Assembly (NCBI GenBank): GCA_041654915.1
Contig: JBAZCO010000028.1
Coordinates: forward strand, 1 to 16,801
Length of the DNA: 16,801 bases
Reading direction: 5' to 3'
Source of the DNA: JBAZCO01 sp041654915
GTDB taxonomy: Bacteria; Bacillota; Clostridia; Christensenellales; DTU072
The notes beneath the pieces were generated by a model, which made no database searches, was not told where the DNA came from, and saw only the letters and a list, made by a program, of their open reading frames with translations. Position numbers and translations under genes: made by a program. Positions 1-6,053 of the stretch are shown one piece after another. Each line of letters begins with the position of its first letter. Within the stretch, counting starts at the first letter, position 1.

Positions 1-24
1 CAATCGATACATAGTGTTTTTATT

Positions 25-53
25 AGACTCATATATTTATATATGGGTCTTTT
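25..53 (+). terminator. AT-rich hairpin with T-run just before yqfC, possible terminator of an upstream gene
   Basis: Bases 25-36 can pair with 39-50 as a 12-bp stem with one G-T wobble. The base of the stem carries the GC pairs and the top is alternating AT; T50-T53 follow. This resembles an intrinsic terminator for a gene left of the window. It ends only 9 bases before the yqfC start and takes in the only G-rich stretch (GGG at 45-47) that could serve as its ribosome binding site, so it could instead be a structure in the yqfC leader. The AT-rich stem and short T-run keep confidence modest. Confidence 0.4.
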
Positions 54-59
54 ATATAT

Positions 60-323
60 ATGAGTATTTTAAATAATATAATAATAAAATTAGGGCTTTC
101 TCTAGAAGATTGCGTTGGGGGTGACCGCATAAGCATATTTGACGGTAAGGGTGTTTTTATAGAGGGTCACCGTGGCATTTTTTCCTACACAGATGAGCAG
201 CTTGTGGTAAAACTAAAGCGAGGCAAAGTGACGGTAGACGGCGCAGCGCTAAAAATTGTTGAGCTAAATAATGCGGAAATATACATCACGGGGGGCAAGA
301 TAAATGCAGTTACCAGAGAATGA
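60..323 (+). CDS. yqfC: Sporulation protein YqfC (YabP/YqfC family)
   Basis: This encodes an 87-residue beta-rich protein of the YabP/YqfC family, found in endospore formers. In Bacillus its gene lies before yqfD and is expressed in the mother cell during sporulation; its biochemical role is not established. Residues 31-82 show the typical run of short strands (FIEGHRGIFSYTDEQLVV, then VTVDGAALKIVEL and IYITGGKINAV). Length is normal for the family. The ATG at 60 is the only good start after the in-frame stop at 24-26. It has no clear Shine-Dalgarno: the nearest purine tract (GGG at 45-47) is distant and inside a possible hairpin. The 3' end overlaps yqfD by 20 bases, so the pair are probably translationally coupled. 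No promoter for it is visible in the window. Confidence 0.85.
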   Translation: MSILNNIIIKLGLSLEDCVGGDRISIFDGKGVFIEGHRGIFSYTDEQLVVKLKRGKVTVDGAALKIVELNNAEIYITGGKINAVTRE

Positions 324-2013
324 GGGGAAATTAAACCGCAAACAAAAGGAGCGAAAAATCGCCCTCAAACAAAGCCGAGCAAAAGCTAATCGCAAGAAAG
401 AGAAGAAAGAAACCGCCCGCAAACAAAAGGAGAAAAATACCATTCGTAAGAAAGAGGAGCGGAAAACCGCACGCAAGCAAAAGGAGAAAAATACCATTCG
501 CAAGAAAGAGGAGAAAGAAACCGCTCTTAAACAAAAACAAATAGATGCTATTCGCAAACAAGAGGAGAAAGAAACCGCCCGCAAGCAAAAAGAGATAAAT
601 GCCATTCGCAAACAAGAGGAGCGGGAAATAGCCCTTAAACAAAAGCAAATAGATGCCATTCGCAAGCAAGAGGAGAAAGAAACTGACCGCAAGCAAAAAG
701 AGAGAGATGCCATTCGCAAGAAAGAGGAGAAAGAAACTGCCCGCAAGCAAAAACAAATAGATGCTATTCGTAAGCAAGAGGAGCGGGAAATCGCCCTTAA
801 ACAAAAACAAATAGATGCTATTCGCAAACAAGAGGAGCGGGAAATCGCCCTTAAACAAAAACAAATAGATGCTATTCGTAAGCAAAAAGAGCGCTATGCG
901 ATTAGGGGCAGTGCTGATTTTGCAAGATACCTAGCGGATGCGCCCCCCGCATTTTTATTAAATACTCTTTTTTCTGGCAAATTTAAGTTGAAAAAGATTG
1001 AGCGTGGCAAAAGAAGCGTTGCATTTACCGTTTATGCCGCCGATTGCATTGCCGTAGAGGAGCTGTTGGATAAGCGGCATATTCCCTACAAATTATTGTA
1101 TATTAAAGGCGCTCGCACAAGGGCGGAAAGCTTAACAAAGCGGTTGGGGCTAATAGTGGGTGTATTGGTTGGAATAATACTTCTCACAACATACTATTTT
1201 TCCCTCACCAATATTGAGTTAGAGGGTAACTCACGAATTAGCTCCGAGATTATTTACCAAGCGGTAGAGGCGCAAGGGATAAAAACACCATCCTTTTCCT
1301 TTGGGGTAGATTATAAAAAACTTGAATCGGAGTTGATAAAAATAGATGGCATTGCCTCTGTGTCCGTAAGAAAAGAGGGAACAAGCCTATACATAGAAAT
1401 CTTAGAAGAGTTAACCCAAACCGATATAACAGATACCCAAACACCCATTCCGCTAATTGCGGAAGATAGCGGTATCGTTACCCGTATTGTGGCACTGCAA
1501 GGCACAGTGTTGGTTAAGGCGGGCGACACGGTAAGAAAAGGCGATGTTCTTATCGCACCATATATCACCGATGCCGAAGGGGTGGAGCAGCCTGTGAGAG
1601 CTATGGGTAAGGTCTATGCCAAAGTGTGGTATGAACGGCATATTTTGTATCCTGACAAGCTCATCACAGCGGTAAGGACGGGCAGGAGCGAAACTAAAAC
1701 GGCTATGTGGGTGTTGGACGGCAAGTATATTCCCACACCTTCTTTTAAAAACTATCAAATAGAAACCGAGGAGAAACACGGGGCGGCAATAGTGCCGTTT
1801 ACACTTGTTGAGTTTACCTTTTATGAAGTGGAGGAAAGAGAGATTGACTTTGATTTTGATAAAAAAGCAATAGAACTTATTGAAAAAGGCTATATGGAGC
1901 TAGAGAAAAATATACCCGAATCTGCAAAAAAGTTAAGAAAATGGTACATTATAAAAAAGCTGGACAAATCTACACAATTAAGTATATACTATGAAGTAGA
2001 GAAAAGAATATAA
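304..2013 (+). CDS. yqfD: Sporulation protein YqfD with a long N-terminal charged repeat extension
   Basis: The 569-residue product has a C-terminal part (about 205-569) that matches YqfD, a single-pass membrane protein of sporulation. It has a small N-terminal domain (205-270), one transmembrane helix (about 281-299, rich in Leu, Ile, Val and Gly), then a POTRA/FtsQ-like segment starting NIELEGNSRISSEIIYQAV (302-320), and a beta-rich remainder. YqfD proteins are usually about 400 residues. The excess is residues 1-201, nearly all tandem 18-residue units of Lys, Arg, Glu and Gln, probably one long helix. Topology (repeats in the mother-cell cytoplasm, POTRA part across the membrane) is inferred from the positive charge before the helix. 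The start at 304 has a G-rich ribosome site (GGGGGG near 291-296) inside the yqfC 3' end. I see no in-frame start after the repeats, so the extension should be translated. Role: mother-cell sporulation, detailed function unknown. Confidence 0.85.
   Translation: MQLPENEGKLNRKQKERKIALKQSRAKANRKKEKKETARKQKEKNTIRKKEERKTARKQKEKNTIRKKEEKETALKQKQIDAIRKQEEKETARKQKEINAIRKQEEREIALKQKQIDAIRKQEEKETDRKQKERDAIRKKEEKETARKQKQIDAIRKQEEREIALKQKQIDAIRKQEEREIALKQKQIDAIRKQKERYAIRGSADFARYLADAPPAFLLNTLFSGKFKLKKIERGKRSVAFTVYAADCIAVEELLDKRHIPYKLLYIKGARTRAESLTKRLGLIVGVLVGIILLTTYYFSLTNIELEGNSRISSEIIYQAVEAQGIKTPSFSFGVDYKKLESELIKIDGIASVSVRKEGTSLYIEILEELTQTDITDTQTPIPLIAEDSGIVTRIVALQGTVLVKAGDTVRKGDVLIAPYITDAEGVEQPVRAMGKVYAKVWYERHILYPDKLITAVRTGRSETKTAMWVLDGKYIPTPSFKNYQIETEEKHGAAIVPFTLVEFTFYEVEEREIDFDFDKKAIELIEKGYMELEKNIPESAKKLRKWYIIKKLDKSTQLSIYYEVEKRI
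367..906 (+). repeat. Ten tandem 54-bp units coding for an 18-residue charged repeat
   Basis: The tract codes for residues 22-201 of YqfD. The period is exactly 54 bases, ten units with no partial unit between them. The best-formed unit reads KQKQIDAIRKQEEREIAL; the commonest variant ends EKETAR. Unit one (367-420) and unit ten (853-906) are the most diverged. Units eight and nine (745-798, 799-852) are identical as protein but differ at three synonymous third positions. The period being a multiple of three means gain or loss of units would keep the frame. The + strand is purine-rich, which also leaves long stop-free antisense frames that I do not regard as genes. Confidence 0.95.
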
Positions 2014-2046
2014 TCTTAAAAATTATTTTGGAGGAACTTTTCTGTA

Positions 2047-3501
2047 ATGAAATATCAAACTGCCGGAAACGGCAAAGCCGAAAAAAAAGCATTGGGTATG
2101 AAAATAGCTATCACGCTTGTATCTGCCTTTGTGCTTGCGGTACTTATAAAACTTTCCGATTACTTAGGAGGAGGCAGCGCACGAGATTTTTTTACTCCCA
2201 AAGTTTTTACGGACATAGCAATCATTACTGCGCTAATGCTAGGGTTGCTTGCCACCCTCATTGCCTATGCCTATTTCACTAAGAGAGAACTTTTTAAAGA
2301 GAAAAAATTATTCCCAATCATCTATATCTCATTAATTTTGACTTACTTCCTTTGCCTTGTGTTTGGACTGCTGGTCAATCTTTATGTAGTACCCCTTATG
2401 CTGTCGGGATTGCTTGTTGCAGGGTTGGTGGATAGAAAAGTTGGTATTGCCGTCAACCTTTTGATGAGTCAAGTGTTTTTTCTTACCTATATGTTGGTGT
2501 CGGGAGGCGGCAATATATTCGAAAGCGCCTCGGCGCTAATAACCTCTATGGTTGCAGGAATCTTTATGATTGCCTTTATGGACAGGGCAGAAACCCGCCT
2601 CAAGTTTATTGGTTTGGGGCTAGGAGTGGGGCTAGCTACCGCAGTTATTCCCATTTTGCTCAACTTGATAAATGCATACGCAAGTATCGAGGAAGCGCTT
2701 ATGTATGGACTTTGGTCCTTCCTCTCATCCATTCTTGCGGTTGGGCTGTATATGCTAATTTTGCCTGTTATGGAATATGTGTTTAAAGTCAACACGGACT
2801 TTAGGCTTGCAGAGATAACTTCGCTGCAATTTCCTCTGCTAAAAAGACTTGCCAAAGAAGCACCCGGCACATTCAACCACAGCTTAGTTGTGGGCAATCT
2901 TTCCGAGCTGTGCGCCGCCGCAATTGGGGAAAACCCTCAACTTGCCAAAGCGGCATCGTACTATCACGATGTGGGGAAAATTAAAAACCCCGAGTATTTT
3001 TTCGAGAATCAAAAGGGATACAATCCGCACGACGACCTCATACCCGAGGTAAGCGTAAAAATGATAACAAGCCACACGGGCGACGGGTATAATATGATAA
3101 AAAAACACCGTCTGCCCGATATAATTGCCGATGTTGCCCGTGAGCATCACGGCACAACCCCTGCTAATTTTTTCTTGAACAAGGCGCAAAGCCTTACCGA
3201 GGACGGCATAGAAAAAAGCGAATTTAGCTATCCCGACCCTCTCCCCTCAAGCAAGGTTGCCGCTATTGTAATGATAGTAGATACCGTAGAGGCGGCTACC
3301 CGTGCGATGTCGGGCAAGATAACCAACCCCAAAGAGTTTAGGGAAATCATTCACAAGCTAATCAAGCAAAAGACGGACCTAAACCAATTTTCCAATTGCG
3401 ATATCACATTTAAGGATTTGCAAATAATAGAGGATACTCTTGTAGATGCCGTACCCAATATGTATCACGCAAGAATACAGTATGCCAAAACAGACAAGTA
3501 A
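2047..3501 (+). CDS. pgpH: PgpH-like HD-domain c-di-AMP phosphodiesterase, lacking the extracytoplasmic domain
   Basis: This is a 484-residue membrane protein of the 7TMR-HD family (YqfF/PgpH), which hydrolyses cyclic di-AMP to pApA and so tunes osmolyte transport and cell-wall balance. Family members are usually about 700 residues: one helix, a large extracytoplasmic 7TMR-HDED domain, seven helices, and a cytoplasmic HD domain. Here the first helix (about 19-37) is followed by only about 17 residues before the next helix (about 55-77), then six more helices up to about 245. The HD domain (about 262-484) keeps the metal ligands: H278 (TFNHSLVV), H307-D308 (YYHDVGKIKN), H343, H367-H368 (EHHGT) and D412. 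The enzyme therefore looks active but without the external sensor domain. GGAGG at 2030-2034 is the ribosome site, 12 bases from ATG 2047. In Bacillus phoH lies between yqfD and this gene; here it does not. Confidence 0.85.
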   Translation: MKYQTAGNGKAEKKALGMKIAITLVSAFVLAVLIKLSDYLGGGSARDFFTPKVFTDIAIITALMLGLLATLIAYAYFTKRELFKEKKLFPIIYISLILTYFLCLVFGLLVNLYVVPLMLSGLLVAGLVDRKVGIAVNLLMSQVFFLTYMLVSGGGNIFESASALITSMVAGIFMIAFMDRAETRLKFIGLGLGVGLATAVIPILLNLINAYASIEEALMYGLWSFLSSILAVGLYMLILPVMEYVFKVNTDFRLAEITSLQFPLLKRLAKEAPGTFNHSLVVGNLSELCAAAIGENPQLAKAASYYHDVGKIKNPEYFFENQKGYNPHDDLIPEVSVKMITSHTGDGYNMIKKHRLPDIIADVAREHHGTTPANFFLNKAQSLTEDGIEKSEFSYPDPLPSSKVAAIVMIVDTVEAATRAMSGKITNPKEFREIIHKLIKQKTDLNQFSNCDITFKDLQIIEDTLVDAVPNMYHARIQYAKTDK

Positions 3502-3544
3502 CCAATAGAACAAATACAAGAATTATAAAAAATAGAAAAACCAT

Positions 3545-5068
3545 ATGATAAACATTTACCAAGCGGACAAGCACAAAAACACAATAGAGCGCACGACACG
3601 CTTTGCCCTCCAACACCTAAATATAAGTGCGGAGGATGCGGATATTGAGGTAGCATTGGTTTCCGAGAGCGAAATTAAAAACCTTAATGCACGGCTAAGG
3701 GGTGTGGATAGTGTTACAGATGTGCTTTCATTTCCGTCCGTAGAGGTTAGGTTTCCCCTTAATAAAAAAGACTACCCGCAAGACATCAACCCCGAAAACG
3801 GCGCAGTAATTTTGGGCGAAGTGTATATTTGTGTTCAGCGTGCTGCCGAGCAAGCGGAGGAGTACGGGCATTCGCTAACAAGAGAGGTTGCATTTTTAAC
3901 AGCACACGGAGTTCTGCACCTATTGGGATACGACCACGAGGAGGATGACGGCAAAGTAATGGAGCAGCTGCAAGACGAGATACTAACAGCGGCGGGCTTT
4001 AGCCGAGATTTTCAAGAGGGAAAAAAGGTGAGTAATAATAACACGGCAAAAACTGTGGACAAAAACAATAAAGATAATAATAAAAGAGATACTAAAGATA
4101 ATATGACAGATAACAATAAAGATACAGCAAATGAGTTCGTTGCAGACAACGGCGGCGCTCCCCTAGAAAATAACACGGTAAAAACGGGCGCTGTTGCGAT
4201 TATAGGCAGACCAAATTCGGGCAAATCCACTTTAATCAATACTTTAACGGGGGAAAAGGTTGCTATCGTCAGTTGGAAACCGCAAACAACCCGCAACCGC
4301 ATATTGGGCATTATGAACACAGACGATGCACAAGTGCTGTTTTTGGATACTCCGGGGTTGCACGCACCACGGAATGCGCTTGGCAAGTTTATGATGCGTT
4401 CTGTTACCGCCGCCCTAGACGGGGTAGACATTGTGCTATATGTGATAGACGGCGAAAAAGGGTTGGACGACAACGATAAAGGTAATATCAAAAGGTATGT
4501 GGAGAGCGGCAAGGAAGTGATTGTCGCACTAAATAAAATAGACCATATCACGAGAGAGAGGGCGGGAGAAATTTTAAACGAAATTTCACCCATAGAGGGG
4601 CTTGCCGCCGTAGTGCCGATATCGGCTTTGCGTGCTAAAAACATAGAGCCGTTAAAGAACGAAATATTTAAACTTCTCAAAGAGGGGGAGCGGCAATATC
4701 CCGAGGATATTTATACAGACAAAAGTATGCATTTTATGGCGGCGGAAACGATTAGGGAAAAGACATTGCGGCTGCTAGACCAAGAGATTCCCTTTGGCAT
4801 AGGTGTGCGCATCAATAAATATGAGGTACGCACAAACGGTATTATTGATATTGATGCGGATGTAATTTGCCAAAAGGCGGCGCACAAACCAATTATTTTG
4901 GGCAAGGGCGGCAGTATGATAAAGACGATTGCAACCTATTCACGGCAAGACCTAGAGGAGATAACGGGCGCAAAAATATTTTTAACGCTTTGGGTGCGTG
5001 TAAAAAAAGATTGGCGTGACGACAGCGGCATACTGCACGAACTTGGATACAATAAGGATAATTATTGA
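3545..5068 (+). CDS. YbeY endoribonuclease fused to GTPase Era
   Basis: One 507-residue frame holds two ribosome-maturation proteins. Residues 1-158 are YbeY, a metal-dependent endoribonuclease acting on the 16S rRNA 3' end and in 70S quality control; its three-histidine motif HGVLHLLGYDH (H121, H125, H131) is intact. Residues about 159-212 are an Asn/Lys/Asp-rich linker. Residues 213-507 are Era, the 30S assembly GTPase: P-loop GRPNSGKST (221-229), KPQTTRNR, DTPG (268-271), NKID (330-333), SAL (360-362), then the KH domain with ILGKGGSMIK (451-460) that binds the 16S 3' end. YbeY-Era fusions are known in some bacteria and the two proteins act on the same rRNA end. The junction is suspicious: an A-AAA-AAG heptamer and an SD/GTG pair lie at 4014-4030, and either shifted frame stops at once. 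Two separate proteins are therefore possible. No strong ribosome site precedes ATG 3545. Confidence 0.85.
   Translation: MINIYQADKHKNTIERTTRFALQHLNISAEDADIEVALVSESEIKNLNARLRGVDSVTDVLSFPSVEVRFPLNKKDYPQDINPENGAVILGEVYICVQRAAEQAEEYGHSLTREVAFLTAHGVLHLLGYDHEEDDGKVMEQLQDEILTAAGFSRDFQEGKKVSNNNTAKTVDKNNKDNNKRDTKDNMTDNNKDTANEFVADNGGAPLENNTVKTGAVAIIGRPNSGKSTLINTLTGEKVAIVSWKPQTTRNRILGIMNTDDAQVLFLDTPGLHAPRNALGKFMMRSVTAALDGVDIVLYVIDGEKGLDDNDKGNIKRYVESGKEVIVALNKIDHITRERAGEILNEISPIEGLAAVVPISALRAKNIEPLKNEIFKLLKEGERQYPEDIYTDKSMHFMAAETIREKTLRLLDQEIPFGIGVRINKYEVRTNGIIDIDADVICQKAAHKPIILGKGGSMIKTIATYSRQDLEEITGAKIFLTLWVRVKKDWRDDSGILHELGYNKDNY
4014..4035 (+). other. Candidate recoding or reinitiation site at the ybeY/era junction
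   Basis: At the end of the YbeY part the frame reads GGA AAA AAG GTG, giving an A-AAA-AAG heptamer at 4021-4027 in the phase used by bacterial -1 slippage sites such as dnaX. An SD-like AAGAGGG (4014-4020) abuts it on the 5' side. After a -1 shift translation would stop at TAA 4033-4035; a +1 shift would stop at TGA 4029-4031. In the zero frame GTG 4028-4030 (residue V162) is also placed as a start codon, 7 bases after the SD-like tract, so Era could start here. These positions are direct observation; that the site works is inference. Confidence 0.5.
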
Positions 5069-5137
5069 TTATTTAAAAACGAATTATACCGCTCTGTTTT
5101 GTTCATACTATTAGTAAGAATAAAAAGGAGGAGCGAT

Positions 5138-5260
5138 ATGGCAAAAGATAAAAAGAACAACGAAATATATAGAGTGTGGGATGCGTTTTTGATTAGCGGC
5201 AGACCCGGTTACTATATGCTTTACAAGGCGCTAAAGGACGGCGAAAAAGAGGACAAATAA
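5138..5260 (+). CDS. yqzL: YqzL-like small protein
   Basis: This 40-residue open frame begins at ATG 5138 behind a very strong Shine-Dalgarno (AAGGAGGAG, 5125-5133) and ends in TAA at 5258-5260. The middle reads VWDAFLISGRPGYYMLYKAL, which fits the short W-x2-F-x3-G-x4-Y-x2-YK pattern I recall for YqzL-like proteins. Bacillus yqzL also lies between era and recO, so position supports the call. Function is unknown. The 8-base gap to recO, which lacks a good ribosome site of its own, suggests this gene may drive recO translation by coupling. The assignment rests on pattern and position, not on a search. Confidence 0.7.
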   Translation: MAKDKKNNEIYRVWDAFLISGRPGYYMLYKALKDGEKEDK

Positions 5261-5268
5261 AGTTAAAT

Positions 5269-5910
5269 ATGGAAATCAAGACACGGGCGCTTTGCATAAA
5301 GGCTATGGATTACAAGGAAAAGGACAAGTTGCTTACGCTTGTCACCCTTGAGTGCGGCAAGATTACCGCAATAATACGCTCGGCAAAGTCGCCCACTTCC
5401 AAGTTGAAAATGGCGGCATCCCCCCTTTGTTTTGGTGAATACATATTGAATAAGTCCAACGGACGGCATACGGTGATAGGTTGCACAATAGAGGATAATT
5501 TTTTTAATATTTGGAATGATATCAACCGCTATGCGGCGGCGGAAATTGTACTTGAAGTATTGGACAAAGCCGCCTATCCCGACAACGAGTGCGGGGAGGA
5601 ACTTGTCACTGCGCTAAAGGCGATAGCCGCAATCAACTATGCCGAAACTCATCCCTACCTTGCTGCGGTGTGGTTTATTATAAAAATCTTTCCCGCATTG
5701 GGTATTGATACCGCTGTTTACGAGTTGCCCGAGCGTGCAAGACTAATTTATAGCGCAATCGAGCAAATGGAAACGGAGGATTTGGACGCTCAAGATTGGG
5801 ATAGGGGGGCTGTATACGAGGCGCTTTATTATATTAATTTGATATTCCAAAATGCGTTGTCGGATAATCTTCGCTCCATACCCTCGGCGCTCAAACTAAT
5901 TGGGGGCTGA
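5269..5910 (+). CDS. recO: DNA repair protein RecO (short, without zinc-binding cysteines)
   Basis: RecO binds single-stranded DNA, anneals complementary strands and works with RecR to load RecA at gaps coated with SSB. Residues 1 to about 75 are the OB-fold (KTRALCIKAMDYKEKDKLLT, then GKITAIIRSAKSP near 30-42); residues about 85-213 are the helical domain with the usual HPYLAAVWFIIKIFPALG (128-145). The protein has 213 residues, against about 240-260 in most relatives. The section after ALG, where many Bacillota RecO proteins carry a four-cysteine zinc site, goes straight on as IDTAVYELPERARL with no cysteine. All its cysteines lie before residue 109. There is no clear ribosome site; translation is probably coupled to the small gene ending 8 bases upstream. 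Last gene of the block. Confidence 0.85.
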   Translation: MEIKTRALCIKAMDYKEKDKLLTLVTLECGKITAIIRSAKSPTSKLKMAASPLCFGEYILNKSNGRHTVIGCTIEDNFFNIWNDINRYAAAEIVLEVLDKAAYPDNECGEELVTALKAIAAINYAETHPYLAAVWFIIKIFPALGIDTAVYELPERARLIYSAIEQMETEDLDAQDWDRGAVYEALYYINLIFQNALSDNLRSIPSALKLIGG

Positions 5911-5967
5911 TAACCTTAGTTTTTTTACATATTTTGGCTAAAAGGTGGTAAGGAGTATGTTAATTGC

Positions 5968-5996
5968 TTGCTAATACTACATTTTTTTAGTATAAT
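5968..5996 (+). promoter_or_regulatory. Sigma-A type promoter for ppdK
   Basis: TTGCTA at 5968-5973 and TATAAT at 5991-5996 are separated by 17 bases. The -10 is a perfect consensus and the -35 matches four of six. Transcription would begin near 6003, giving a leader of about 50 bases before ppdK. The match and the position in the only sizeable gap before ppdK support it; the start point is predicted. Confidence 0.65.
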
Positions 5997-6053
5997 CTAT
6001 ACGGTTTATATAGATAATTCAAAGATAACAAAATATTTTTTAGGAGAAATGCA

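Noticed and set aside
264..885. Two long antisense open frames (264-827 and 331-885) across the yqfD repeat tract, rich in Leu, Phe, Ser and Cys
   Set aside because: They arise because the 54-bp period is a multiple of three and the + strand is purine-rich, so a stop-free antisense frame repeats too. They have no ribosome site and oppose a well-supported gene.
4028..4180. Asn/Lys/Asp codon reiteration in the ybeY-era linker as a separate repeat or CRISPR-like array
   Set aside because: There is no fixed period or spacer pattern; it is low-complexity coding sequence and is treated as a protein linker.
5957..5974. Five-codon minigene (ATG to TAA) behind AAGGAG upstream of ppdK
   Set aside because: The SD-like tract is only one base from the ATG, and the frame overlaps the -35 box of the ppdK promoter, so it lies outside that transcript. 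Chance is enough to explain it.
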